A DNA stretch of 32,113 nt from Mesorhizobium ciceri WSM4083 (GCF_000519305.1 NZ_JAFG01000022.1:1-32113), one strand, 5' to 3'. Shown: positions 16,502 to 24,646, counted from the stretch's first letter. The notes: generated from the letters alone by a model not told the origin. Made by a program: numbers and translations.

Positions 16502-17842
16502 ATGCGCCAAGAACGCACCGACCAAGCGAGTATATTCGATGTTTTCGCCACGCACGAGATCGGACGCGAACTGGAGGCAATGTCGCGCTGGCTGGACGAG
16601 CATCGCGATCTGCTTGGCTTGGTGGCGCGCGATTTGGTCCGGGTCGGTGTCAAGGCTACCGGACGGCAAGGCCTGCCTGCTGAAGCAGTGTTGCGTTGCG
16701 CGCTTCTCAAGCAATACCGGCAGTTGAGCTATCAGGAGCTGGCGTTCCATCTTGAGGACTCTGCCTCGTTTCGCGCCTTTGCCCGCCTACCATTGTCATG
16801 GAGCCCCCAGAAGTCGGCGCTGCAAAAGACGATCAGCGCGATGCGGCCCGAGACCTGGGAAGAGATCAATCGGGTACTGCTGTCGAGCGCTCGACAGGCG
16901 AAGCTCGAAGACGGCACGGTGGTGCGGCTGGACAGCACCGTGACCTCGGCACTCATGCACGAGCCGAGTGACAGCAGCCTGCTTTGGGATGCCGTGCGGG
17001 TCATGGTGCGCCTTCTAAAGCGAGCTGATGTCTTGATTGGCGGCACCAGCATGGCATGGCGCGATCACTGCCGTGCAGCCAAGAAGCGGGCTCGCAAGAT
17101 CCAGTTCACGCGCGGCCGGCCCAATCGCGTCCAACTCTATCGCGAGCTGATCGCTATCACCCGCGCGACCCTGGCCTATCTGGAGCAGGCGAGCGAGCGT
17201 TTGGCCGTGGCGAGCACACCGTCCATAGCCCTATGGCAGATCCAGGTTCGCCGTTATCGGCCGCTGGTCGAACGGATCATCAGACAGAGCGAGCGGCGGG
17301 TGTTGGCCGGCGAGCCGGTGCCCGCCGGCGAGAAGTTGGTCAGCCTGTTCGAGGAGCATGCCGATATCATCGTCAAAGGCAGCCGCGATACCGAATACGG
17401 CCACAAGCTCAATCTCACCACCGGCAGGAGCGGCATGATCCTCGATCTGATGATCGAAGCAGGCAACCCAGCTGACAGCGACCGCTTGCTGCCGATGCTT
17501 TTGCGCCACATCGCCCTCTATGGTCAGGCACCACGGCAGGCGGCCGCCGACGGTGGCTTCGCCACTCGCGCCAACCTGGCCACGGCGAAGGCGTGGGGCG
17601 TTTCCGACATGGCCTTCCACAAGAAAGCTGGCCTGAGGATCGAGGACATGGTCAGAAGCAAGTGGGTCTATCGCAAGCTGCGCAACTTCCGCGCCGGCAT
17701 CGAGGCCGGCATTTCATGCCTCAAGCGTGCTTACGGTTTGGCGCGTTGCACTTGGCGCGGCCTCGATCACTTCAAGACCTACGTCTGGTCCTCGGTCGTG
17801 GCCTACAACCTCGTCATCTTCACCCGCCTCAAGCCGACCTGA
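16502..17842 (+). CDS. ISNCY-family transposase
   Basis: A 446-residue transposase. It has an N-terminal segment typical of this group (FATHEIGRELEAMSRWLDE), a helix-turn-helix region (LPAEAVLRCALLKQYRQLSYQ in two parts) and DDE-like patches: VVRLDSTV with the first Asp, AAADGGFAT with the second, and a C-terminal RNFRAGIEAGISCLKR containing the likely Glu. ATG 16502 is preferred over the TTG at 16421 because GGAG precedes it and the extension lies in the terminal region. Single intact frame, probably active. The family name is from memory of similar proteins, not from a search. Confidence 0.78.
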   Translation: MRQERTDQASIFDVFATHEIGRELEAMSRWLDEHRDLLGLVARDLVRVGVKATGRQGLPAEAVLRCALLKQYRQLSYQELAFHLEDSASFRAFARLPLSWSPQKSALQKTISAMRPETWEEINRVLLSSARQAKLEDGTVVRLDSTVTSALMHEPSDSSLLWDAVRVMVRLLKRADVLIGGTSMAWRDHCRAAKKRARKIQFTRGRPNRVQLYRELIAITRATLAYLEQASERLAVASTPSIALWQIQVRRYRPLVERIIRQSERRVLAGEPVPAGEKLVSLFEEHADIIVKGSRDTEYGHKLNLTTGRSGMILDLMIEAGNPADSDRLLPMLLRHIALYGQAPRQAAADGGFATRANLATAKAWGVSDMAFHKKAGLRIEDMVRSKWVYRKLRNFRAGIEAGISCLKRAYGLARCTWRGLDHFKTYVWSSVVAYNLVIFTRLKPT

Positions 17843-18017
17843 ACTGCCCCCCGGGATCGCGGTTGCGCTGCGCCGACCTATGCCGGCCGCCACCGAGTGC
17901 CCTTCATCGCACCGATCACGCCATTTCGGCGACAAACAGCGCTATTCGATCCGTCCATGCCCGTCAAAGGCGCTTTCCGTCGGGCTCAAGTCATTGTAAA
18001 CGCACTGAAATACGCAC

Positions 18018-18032
18018 GTTTATGGACGGAAA
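18018..18032 (-). repeat. right terminal inverted repeat of the queC element
   Basis: Inverted partner of 16371-16385. Confidence 0.88.
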
Positions 18033-18615
18033 CTAGACTAGGCGAGGACCACATGATTGACATGGCCGTGCTCGGCCAAATCAGCGATACCGCGCTCACG
18101 CGTGACGTCGAGGTCGAACTGAACGCGAACGGTCTAACAAATACCTTCGTGCCTGGCCGCAACCTTCTGTTCCTCGGCTTTGCGGCCGCGACAGCTTACC
18201 GGAGATGGGCGCGAAACACCTCGTGATCGGCGTGTCCGAGACGGATTGTTTCAGCTACCCGGATTGTCGAGATGACGCAGTTAAAGCGATGCAACTTGCC
18301 CTGAACCTTGGAATGGAGACGCGTTTCGTCATTCACACACCCCTCATGCGGCGCGACAAGGCGCAGACCTGGGCGCTGGCGGATTGGCTGGGCGGCGAGG
18401 CGCTGGTGAAGCTCATCTGCGAGGGAAGCCACACCTGCTATAGCGGAGACCGCGAACATAGACATAGCTGGGGTTTCGGTTGCGGGACCTGCGTCGAGTG
18501 TAATCTTCGCGCAGCGGGGTGGGAGCAATTCCGATCCTGCAAAGAGGCACCCGTAGCCGCCCATGAAAAACGTGAGCGCCCAGATCCAGGCCGACGGTGG
18601 CAATCTGTTCCATAG

Positions 18616-18771
18616 ATCGTTTCCTTCTGTTTGTGATATTCAGCACGACCAGGGTAGGCGCCTTCGATGCCGTTTCTTAGGGCTGTTCCATACCATCGAC
18701 CTTGATGATCTTCGCAAACGCTATCAAGGGAGATCTCACCCGCCCGGCGGGGCTAAGAAGAGAAGAAAATA
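18616..18771. other. short spacer between queC tail and XRE relic
   Basis: A patch reading FHTIDLDDLRKRYQG then GAKKRRK ends in TAA one base before the XRE start codon and may be the tail of a partner (toxin-like) gene. It is too short to identify. Confidence 0.3.
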
Positions 18772-19106
18772 ATGGAACGCAAGCTTGATGACGTGATCGC
18801 AGCCTCCCTGAGCAGCGTCGGGAGCGTGTCGACGCACGTTTCGAAGAGTCAAAGGACGGACGTCGAGAGCCTCGGCGAGCTGCGCCGTGCGGCCGGGGAA
18901 GCGCAGGCAGAGATTGCCTCGACATCAAGATCAAGCAAGCCCCTGTTTCGAAGATCGAGAACCAGGCCGATATGTATCTGTCGACACTTGAGAGCTACTT
19001 AGAGGCGATCGGGGGACAACTCGACCTCATCGTCGCCTCGCGCGCACCCCCCCGTATACAGCGGCTCAGCTACGTCGTAGCCCTCACGCACGAAGTGCTA
19101 GTCTAA
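18772..19106 (+). pseudogene. XRE-family (antitoxin-like) regulator, frameshifted
   Basis: Read through three frame switches, the region gives a HTH XRE protein of about 110 residues: MERKLDDVIAA, RRERVDARFEE, VESLGELRRAAGEAQAEIA, then IKQAPVSKIENQADMYLSTLESYLEAIGGQLDLIV. The pattern (QxxIA, SxIE, RSYxEAxGGxL) is that of HTH_3 regulators often paired with RelE/HigB-like toxins. No single frame links the parts, so it is non-functional. A possible toxin tail lies just upstream. Confidence 0.72.
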
Positions 19107-19393
19107 AAGAGCGCCAGGTGGACGAACCCGCCCGAAGGCAACGCGCCGGCTGAACGCGCCGACTCGGTCAAAATTGCCGAAGACGTCTCGTCGACGCTTG
19201 CTACAGGTATGAGCAAGGCCTCGTTAAGCCGGATACCGATCTGCGCGCTGTCACGCTCGCGGCCCTTCCCTCGCCCATGCTTGGCCCAGCTCACCACTGC
19301 GCTGGGGGGTCCCGCTATGTGCTCGCCGGCGACGACCAGATAGAGCACGCTTGAGTCACAGTTTTCACACCTGATCAAGAAGATCTCCAGCAT
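19103..19393 (-). CDS. small hypothetical protein
   Basis: A 96-residue frame starting at ATG 19393 with GGAGA 6 nt upstream. The N-terminus MLEIFLIRCENCDSSVLYLV has a CxxC pair and a beta-rich look; the C-terminal half is less convincing. Convergent with the XRE relic, with a 4-nt end overlap. Not recognised. Confidence 0.35.
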   Translation of the reverse strand: MLEIFLIRCENCDSSVLYLVVAGEHIAGPPSAVVSWAKHGRGKGRERDSAQIGIRLNEALLIPVASVDETSSAILTESARSAGALPSGGFVHLALF

Positions 19394-19793
19394 ATTCTCT
19401 CCGGCGATGTCGTTCAGCTGAAATAGCAACGCAAAACTCGTTTAATAAGCGCTGCTTGAATTGGTCGGCCGCGCTCTCCGACCACCCATCAGACCCTTGG
19501 GGATTTCCAGCGCTTTCCTTGCGATTGAGACGAAGCGATCCACATGTCGGCACGCTGCGATGAGGCGACCATCGCCTCGGAAACGTAGGACGACCACCCG
19601 ATCGACATCTGCGTTTTTGCCGGCTTTGCAAGCGCAGCCAGACCGCCAGACCAACAGACTTCGATAAAACGCGATGACTCTTGTTCGCGATTGGATCGGG
19701 ACGAACCGCGCGGTTTCTGGGTCAAATTCTGTGAGGCGATTTTTGTGGCTCTGACGCCTCACAGAAAGTTTAGCTGCTCAATCGGATGCACGT
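19394..19793. other. gene-free stretch downstream of the S8 peptidase genes
   Basis: A minus-strand frame (19442-19762) contains a protein-like patch VVVLRFRGDGRLIAACRHVD, but neighbouring frames compete and no domain was identified. No clear terminator was seen. Confidence 0.35.
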
Positions 19794-20753
19794 CTACCTG
19801 ATCGAAACGGGTGCCAGTGCCCTCGAAAGACTGGCCTCCCCGCGACCATAAGTCGCCGCATCATAATTGACGAGCGTGTCGGTCCGGGCTGTATCCAGAA
19901 GCTGATTGGTAATCTGCGTCGGTGTTGCGGACGTGAACTTGCTGCCAAGGATAGCGGCATAGCCTGCAACCACAGATGCCGCGACAGACGTTCCGGGTAG
20001 GTGAGTCTTGTCCGCCTCTACCCCCACCGTCAGGAAGTGGTTCTGCACCTCCGAATCTGAACCGGCGTAATTCGAATAGGAGGCGAGCTTTGCCTTGTTT
20101 TCGGGAGTGCCATTGCGCTCCAGTGCACCCACAAAGATTGCCGATTGCTTCCCAATCAGGTCGAGAGCAAGGAAATCAATATCCCCATCGGCAAGGGTAT
20201 CTACCGCTACGGACCCGTTGCCGGCTGCCTTTGTGAAGACCGCAGCACCCGCCCGAGCCGCATCGACAATCGACTGCTCAAGCCGGTACCCGCTCACTGG
20301 TTCGTCAAGGCCATAGCTCAGATTAATGACATTGAGGCCCTGCTTCAGCGTGAGCGGAACTTGTTCCGAATAGTCAAGCTCGCTTATGTTTGCGCCAGGC
20401 GCGACCATGCCGGCTGCTTGAGCGACCCACTGCCCATGTCGCCGCCATTGGGGGCCATGGCCGAGATCCCCCACCTGTCCCATGTCACCTGTGAAGTTAT
20501 CTATGATAGTTACCGACACGCCAGACCCATTATAGCCCGAGGCCCATGCTGCGCCGACGTCCGGGCTCATCCAGCAAAAGGTGCCATCGGCATTTTGTGG
20601 GCAACGCGAGCTGCTGCCCTCCATGGCTGGCCTTGCAGCTCCTCCATCGCCGGCGAGCCTGGATTGGAGTTCATCGGCGAAACCGGGTGGTGCCGACGTC
20701 CATAAGATAAGACTGGCAAGGTACGCCATCGGCAACAATCGCTTTATCTGCAT
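19794..20753 (-). CDS. secreted S8 (subtilisin-like) serine peptidase, copy A
   Basis: A 319-residue exported subtilase. It begins with a signal peptide (MQIKRLLPMAYLASLILWTSA, cleaved near GFADE in about position 27). The catalytic triad is D85 (TIIDNF), H106 (RRHGQWV) and S256 (PGTSVAAS), with the oxyanion Asn N179 (KAAGNG) and the substrate-binding strand NVINLSYG around 141-148. The usual GTSMAAP is GTSVAAS here. It ends shortly after the catalytic domain, with no autotransporter barrel. Start ATG 20753 has CAGGAG upstream. It is the downstream paralogue of the gene at 20975-21898, about two-thirds identical by eye. Probably active in the periplasm or outside the cell. Confidence 0.85.
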   Translation of the reverse strand: MQIKRLLPMAYLASLILWTSAPPGFADELQSRLAGDGGAARPAMEGSSSRCPQNADGTFCWMSPDVGAAWASGYNGSGVSVTIIDNFTGDMGQVGDLGHGPQWRRHGQWVAQAAGMVAPGANISELDYSEQVPLTLKQGLNVINLSYGLDEPVSGYRLEQSIVDAARAGAAVFTKAAGNGSVAVDTLADGDIDFLALDLIGKQSAIFVGALERNGTPENKAKLASYSNYAGSDSEVQNHFLTVGVEADKTHLPGTSVAASVVAGYAAILGSKFTSATPTQITNQLLDTARTDTLVNYDAATYGRGEASLSRALAPVSIR

Positions 20754-20957
20754 TCAACTCTCCTGTTTGAACTGTTCTTCTTCAATAAGACGAAGCATTT
20801 CACCATGGCTGGAACGACCTCTGAACCAGAGACCGATGTTCAGCGGATTCAGATGAGCGTTCGCCGGGTACTTCAACGTGTCCGCCAGCCGGAGCAGCCA
20901 CGCCACAGACGGCAATTCACAGCCTGGGCGCCGCGATCCACCCACGTTCGGACGCAT
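20754..20957 (-). pseudogene. remnant of a second copy of the beta-rich secreted protein
   Basis: Minus-strand residues CELPSVAWLLRLADTLKYP and LNIGLWFRG correspond to CRLAASQLRPSDTLKYM and LDLRFRGEF at the end of the intact gene at 21962-22522. Only the C-terminal 40 or so residues remain, the stop is lost and the frame continues into the ribosome-binding region of peptidase A. It is not a functional gene. Confidence 0.7.
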
Positions 20958-20974
20958 GAGGGTAGGGTGGCAGT

Positions 20975-21898
20975 CTAGTGAATCGAAACGGGTGCCAGCG
21001 CCCTCGAAAGGCTGGCTTCGCCGCGGCCGTAAGTCGCCGGATTGTAGTTGACGAGCGTATCGGTCCTGGCCGTATCCAGCAGCTGATTAGTAATCTGTGT
21101 CGGAGTTGCGGACGTGAACTTGCTGCCAAGGATGGCGGCATAGCCTGCAACCACAGGTGCCGCATGAGACGTGCCGTATAGGCCAGTCTTGTCACCCTCG
21201 ACACCCACGGTCAGGAACTGGTTCCGCACCTCGGGGTTTGAGCCGGGATAATTCGAGTATCGGGCCAGCCGCGTCTTGTTCCCGGGAGTGCCATTATGGT
21301 CGAGCGCACCCACGAAGATTGCCGATGGCGCCCCGATCGGCCCGAGGGTTAGCTCATCGAAATCCCCTTCGTGCGGCCTACCTACCTCGCTGCTGCGGTT
21401 GTCGGCACTCTTTGTGACGATGGCAGTGCCCGCCCAGGCGGCATCGACGATCGCCTGCTCGCGTGGATGCTGGCTGATATTGAGGCCGTGCTGCAGCCCG
21501 ATCGAAGACCCCTCGAGATAGCCATACTTGAATATGTTTGGGCCAGGGGCGACCATGCCGGCAATTTCAGAGACCCAATCTCCATGTCGCTGCGTCTGCC
21601 TACCGCGACCGAGATCTGCATCAAATGGCTGTCCCGTGAAGTCATCTATGACGTTTATCGATACGCCGGAACCGATAAAGCCTGATGTCCATGCTTCACC
21701 AATATCCGGGCTCATCCAGCAGAATGTGCCGTCGGCATTTTGTGGACAGCCCGAGCTACTGCTTTCCGCGGCTGGAGTACCGGTCGTTCCTTTGCCGCTG
21801 ACACCGGCATCGAGATCACCCGCGAAACCGGGTGCAGCCAACAGGCACGCGATAAGACCGACAAGGAAACCTGCCGGGAACAATTGTGTTTTGTGCAT
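20975..21898 (-). CDS. secreted S8 (subtilisin-like) serine peptidase, copy B
   Basis: A 307-residue paralogue of copy A. Signal peptide from MHKTQLFPAGFLVGLIACLL to about GFAGD. The triad is present: D85 (NVIDDF), H105 (QRHGDWV) and S244 in the canonical GTSHAAP. Compared with copy A, about 12 residues are missing where A has the substrate-binding strand NLSYG (B reads LNISQHPREQ), and the oxyanion region KAAGNG is KSADNR with the Asn kept. Substrate binding may therefore be impaired. Start ATG 21898 is chosen for the GGAAG 6 nt upstream; the frame itself opens two codons earlier with TTG. It follows the beta-rich protein gene by 63 bp, the likely operon partner. Confidence 0.82.
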   Translation of the reverse strand: MHKTQLFPAGFLVGLIACLLAAPGFAGDLDAGVSGKGTTGTPAAESSSSGCPQNADGTFCWMSPDIGEAWTSGFIGSGVSINVIDDFTGQPFDADLGRGRQTQRHGDWVSEIAGMVAPGPNIFKYGYLEGSSIGLQHGLNISQHPREQAIVDAAWAGTAIVTKSADNRSSEVGRPHEGDFDELTLGPIGAPSAIFVGALDHNGTPGNKTRLARYSNYPGSNPEVRNQFLTVGVEGDKTGLYGTSHAAPVVAGYAAILGSKFTSATPTQITNQLLDTARTDTLVNYNPATYGRGEASLSRALAPVSIH

Positions 21899-21961
21899 AA
21901 CCAACTTCCTGTCTGATTGTTCTTCATCAACGAAAATTTACGGCCTTCCCTTTCACCATCG

Positions 21962-22522
21962 CTAAAATTCACCCCTGAACCGAAGGTCGAGTTTCCATCG
22001 GCTTGGCTCGAGGTTTGTCATGTATTTCAACGTATCCGAGGGCCGCAGTTGCGAGGCCGCCAGACGGCAATTCACTGTATGGAAGGCGCCGACGGCGCCA
22101 TAGTCAGCCGTGCAAGGTCGTTCCGTCAGATTCCCGCCCAAAATCGAACTGACGGTGAGAGAAAGCGTCGTGGACGGCGTCGGTCGCTTTTGCAGAATAA
22201 AGCCGAGTTTCACACTTGGGCCGATTCGGACCTTTTCGGCGCGTTGTCCGGTGCTAGCGCCCCACAGGAGACCGAAATCATCCGACAGCTGCGTCAACAT
22301 TTCAAATCGCATGTCGATCCATTTGCTGTGGTACCACTTGTCGAAAGACACTTTGGTACCACCCGACAGCTCGTATCCGCCTTGTCCCAGATGGTTAGCG
22401 GCCGCGGTTAGCTCCGAACCCTGGTAAATGCCGACAAGGCTGGTCTCCTGTCCGTTCGCTGCCATAGCGCTGACGAAGAATGCCATCGCGAAGAGGACGT
22501 ACCTCGCCAGCGGTATGCACAT
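21962..22522 (-). CDS. secreted beta-rich (outer-membrane-like) protein
   Basis: From ATG 22522 a 186-residue protein with a signal peptide (CIPLARYVLFAMAFFVSAMA, cut near ANGQE). The mature part alternates hydrophobic and polar residues with many aromatic/Gly turns: LVGIYQGSEL, YELSGGTKVSF, WIDMRFEMLTQLSDDFGLLWG, VRIGPSVKLGFIL, TLSLTVSSILGG, and a final KLDLRFRGEF ending in an aromatic residue, as in outer-membrane barrels. Two cysteines (TERPCTAD, TVNCRL) could form a disulfide. No family was recognised. ATG 22558 is an alternative start. It precedes peptidase B and was duplicated with it, so the two probably work together. The frame extends upstream to 22753 without support. Confidence 0.6.
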   Translation of the reverse strand: MCIPLARYVLFAMAFFVSAMAANGQETSLVGIYQGSELTAAANHLGQGGYELSGGTKVSFDKWYHSKWIDMRFEMLTQLSDDFGLLWGASTGQRAEKVRIGPSVKLGFILQKRPTPSTTLSLTVSSILGGNLTERPCTADYGAVGAFHTVNCRLAASQLRPSDTLKYMTNLEPSRWKLDLRFRGEF

Positions 22523-23154
22523 CTGCAGCGCCCATTGTTGGACCCGCCTGCAAATCATGTAATCGACACGCGTACTGCAGTCCCTCGCCGCATCTTCAAA
22601 CCGCACGGAAGCTCTAGCGGCAGACGCAGGGCTGCCAGCGGGCAACGTATTCATTCGCAACAAACCTGTGCTCCCCCGTCCTTCAACTTTGTCGAGCCAT
22701 CTCTTCGCTCTTCCCTGGCAAGCTGCTCCCGCCCGATCAGCGAAATCACGCAAAATTCATGCCATCTAGATGAGCGTGTAAGAGAAGGCATTATGTAATT
22801 TGTTTTCAAGCGGCTTAGACCAAAACGTCCAAGATGCCGGCCAACCAAGGCGGCGTCGTCAAACCGACAAAGCCGACACAATTGACCGGATCTCGACGAA
22901 CACGCTGAGCGTGAACCCACCCTCATGGGCCAACACTCCCTTCGCGCTCCGGCCGTGCATCGGAGAGCCCTCGAAACGGCCTCCATATTCCCGGACATTG
23001 CGCCGCCCAATTTCTGAACGCGAGTACGTCTGAAAAGGCATGCCCGGCAGAGACGGAGCTCCCTGCCGGGCCGGGTTCGCCTTGGAAGGTGGCGTATGCT
23101 AGCGGCTTTAGCGGCGGTGGGACCACTCAATCCGTGCTTTTTGCGCAATAAGGA
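22523..23154. other. region between the sigma-54 promoter and the secreted-protein genes
   Basis: About 620 bases with no convincing gene. Minus-strand candidates are a 60-codon frame at 22859-23041 (ATG directly after a hairpin) and a GTG-started 67-codon frame at 22923-23126, 17 nt downstream of the predicted transcript start. Neither has a recognised domain. It could be a long leader or a decayed first gene. Confidence 0.4.
23043..23070. other. GC-rich hairpin in the putative leader
   Basis: CCCGGCAG (23043-23050) pairs perfectly with CTGCCGGG (23063-23070) around a 12-base loop that itself contains the palindrome GGAGCTCC. No T-run follows on either strand, so it is not a standard terminator. 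It lies just before the ATG of the 60-codon minus-strand frame. Confidence 0.5.
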
Positions 23155-23169
23155 GCATGTACCGTGCCA
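23155..23169 (-). promoter_or_regulatory. sigma-54 (RpoN) -24/-12 promoter, reading leftward
   Basis: On the minus strand TGGCACGGTACATGC matches TGGCAC-N5-TTGC with one mismatch and exact GG/GC spacing. Predicted start near 23143. A NifA site lies 61 bp upstream. The first clear genes downstream are the secreted beta-rich protein (620 bp away) and the S8 peptidases. Confidence 0.68.
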
Positions 23170-23230
23170 AGCCAAAAAGCATTTAAAAGCACCCGGGAGT
23201 CGGCTTCCTCTACGTTGCGTACCCCGACAA

Positions 23231-23246
23231 TGTCAGCTATCGGACA
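23231..23246 (-). promoter_or_regulatory. NifA upstream activator sequence (TGT-N10-ACA)
   Basis: TGTCAGCTATCGGACA matches the consensus exactly. By itself this motif is expected several times by chance in 32 kb, but its distance from the sigma-54 element is nearly the same as at the iscA-like promoter (61 and 63-64 bp). Confidence 0.62.
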
Positions 23247-23849
23247 ATGCCGAACGTGCCCCTCGGCATCGACCTACGCCTGAGCCAGAGTGCACCCGCA
23301 AGGCCGTTGGCTGCCATTTCGACGTGGCGAACTGGTGGTGACCGGGGGTAGCTCCGAACTGTTCGCCGGCTGACGGACAGGGCGGATGTCGCTTTTTAAA
23401 GAGGAACTGCCTGTACCTTCAATTCAAGAGGGCGCGGCCACGAGAGACGGCGCGGCGAATGCGGTCGGGCAGATGGTCGCGAGGATCGCCACAATCGGCA
23501 TGGACGCGCCGTAGGCCAATCAGCCTCCGGCGACATCGCGATGTGACGTCCCAGCAAGTGAGCCGTCGAGCGCACGAAGAACGAACGTTAGACGCGTTTT
23601 CCTGCTTGGCCCAGACTTAGAGCATTGAGGCACTCGAGCGCACGTCAGGCGGTGCTTCGAAAACATCGCAGGTCAGGTCCCCTCGGCACGGGGTTAAATA
23701 AGGGTGCAAGATATCCGCGCCTGAGACGGCGAGCGGGCGACAGCAGGACCGTCGTATGGCAACGCCGAGACCTCGATGGCGGCACGGCGATGTCGCCGAG
23801 GATGCGGACAGTTGTTCTGGGACGCAACCATAGCGGAGACCTGCCATCG
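23247..23849. other. gene-free stretch
   Basis: Open frames on both strands without recognisable domains. Probably degenerate DNA between the NifA site and the IS21 relic. Confidence 0.35.
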
Positions 23850-24240
23850 GCGCCGAACTTTGACCCCTGATCGGCGTGCAATTTTTGACCCCTTGCATAA
23901 GCACGACGAGAGCGCTCGCCGGGCGGAGCTGGTCGGGGTTGCGCAGCCCGGCGAGCGTGCATTGTTTGGCGATGGGACGCGCGTCAGGCGCGGTTCTTGA
24001 AGCGCCAGGACTCGTTTCCGGTCTCGATGATCTCGCAGTGATGGGTGAGCCGGTCGAGCAGCGCTGTCATCATCTTTGCGTCGCGGGCAAAGAACTCGGT
24101 CATTCGCCGAATGCCAGGTTGGTGGTGACAATGATGGAGGTGCGTTGGTAGAGCCGACCGACGAGATGGAAGAGAAACTGCCGGCCGGCTTGGGCGAAGG
24201 GGACATATCCGACATTGAGGGATAAAACCCTACACCGGCG
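23850..24240 (-). mobile_element. IS21-family relic (istB end plus terminal region)
   Basis: The 3' end of istB is followed by a region with two copies of TTTGACCCC/TTTTTGACCCC about 24 bp apart (23862-23895), resembling the repeated motifs near IS21 ends. The other end and istA are absent. Confidence 0.6.
23984..24240 (-). pseudogene. istB: IstB-like ATPase, C-terminal fragment (IS21)
   Basis: The minus strand reads NVGYVPFAQAGRQFLFHLV, GRLYQRTSIIVTTNLAFGEW, then after a one-base frame change AKMMTALLDRLTHHCEIIE and ESWRFKNRA with stop at 23984. This is the C-terminal third of the IS21 helper ATPase IstB, including sensor-1 (TTNL). Walker A and B regions are missing and the upstream DNA is unrelated. 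Confidence 0.82.
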
Positions 24241-24646
24241 GCCGATTTTGGATGTCGTCCTTGCCCCGGTGCTCAACAGGGCAGCTCCGCACCGGAGTTT
24301 CTTAGAGGGCTCGACATTCGGCGCCGAGGCCGTTCCTCGGAGACGAACGCTGGAAGGCATCGAGATCGCCGGCACCGCAATCCAGCAGAAATCGGACAGC
24401 TGGTACAATCCAATCTCGCGCGCGACCGCCCAACGGTGTGAACGCTCGGCTAACGTCTTGAGCTTGGCGTGGGCTTGGTGATGCAGGCCGATGAGACCGA
24501 AGGCGACGACATCCATGCCACGCCAGCAAGCCTGTTTTACGAACTGCGGTGCACAAAAGCAGCCCTTTCCACCTCCTTGTGGCGCGGCTCTCCCGGAACT
24601 GATCTGGGTCAGGGACTTGAACCCTCCATCCAAGCGGTAAGAGCTC
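24241..24646. other. gene-free stretch upstream of the nod box
   Basis: Two opposed open frames (24215-24481 plus, 24302-24670 minus) are present without known domains. Nothing else was recognised. Confidence 0.35.

Larger units (their letters stand above)
16366..18036 (+). mobile_element. ISNCY-type insertion sequence within queC
   Basis: Terminal inverted repeats TTTCCGTCCGTAAAC (16371-16385) and, inverted, TTTCCGTCCATAAAC (18018-18032) extend outward by CTAG on both sides. Copies of ACTAG flank the element (16361-16365 and 18037-18041), consistent with a short target duplication; the exact end is ambiguous because ACTAG/CTAG is repeated. It carries one intact transposase gene. Confidence 0.85.
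16161..18615 (+). pseudogene. queC: 7-cyano-7-deazaguanine synthase, interrupted by an IS and frameshifted
   Basis: QueC converts 7-carboxy-7-deazaguanine to preQ0 with ATP and ammonia. The N-terminus (16161-16365) has the PP-loop LVLFSGGQDSTTCLAW and FDYGQRHRIE. It stops at an inserted element (about 16366-18036). After it the gene resumes (GEDHMIDMAVLGQISDTALT, then FVPGRNLLFLGFAAATAYR), but a second lesion near 18200 shifts the frame before GAKHLVIG. The tail keeps YPDCRDD, TPLMRRDKAQTWALAD and the zinc cysteines of GCGTCVEC. Removing the element and one copy of ACTAG joins the two sides in frame (RGRL-GEDHM). Two independent lesions show the gene is dead, while queE and queD remain intact. 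Confidence 0.9.
19794..22522 (-). repeat. tandem duplication of a two-gene unit (beta-rich secreted protein plus S8 peptidase)
   Basis: Unit 1 is 22522-20975 and unit 2 about 20960-19794. The two peptidase genes align over their length. The spacer before each shares ATGGTGAAA and a TTGAAGAA..ACAG tract ending in a ribosome binding site. The DNA between the peptidases encodes about 40 residues homologous to the C-terminus of the beta-rich protein (DTLKY and FRG motifs in both). Unit 2 has lost most of its first gene. Confidence 0.78.

Noticed and set aside
19442..19762. 106-codon minus-strand frame
   Set aside because: Competes with another frame of similar size, has no recognisable domain and no good start site.
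22651..23175. 174-codon minus-strand frame next to the sigma-54 promoter
   Set aside because: Its start is upstream of the predicted transcript start and its composition (Arg/Ser/Cys rich) looks non-coding.
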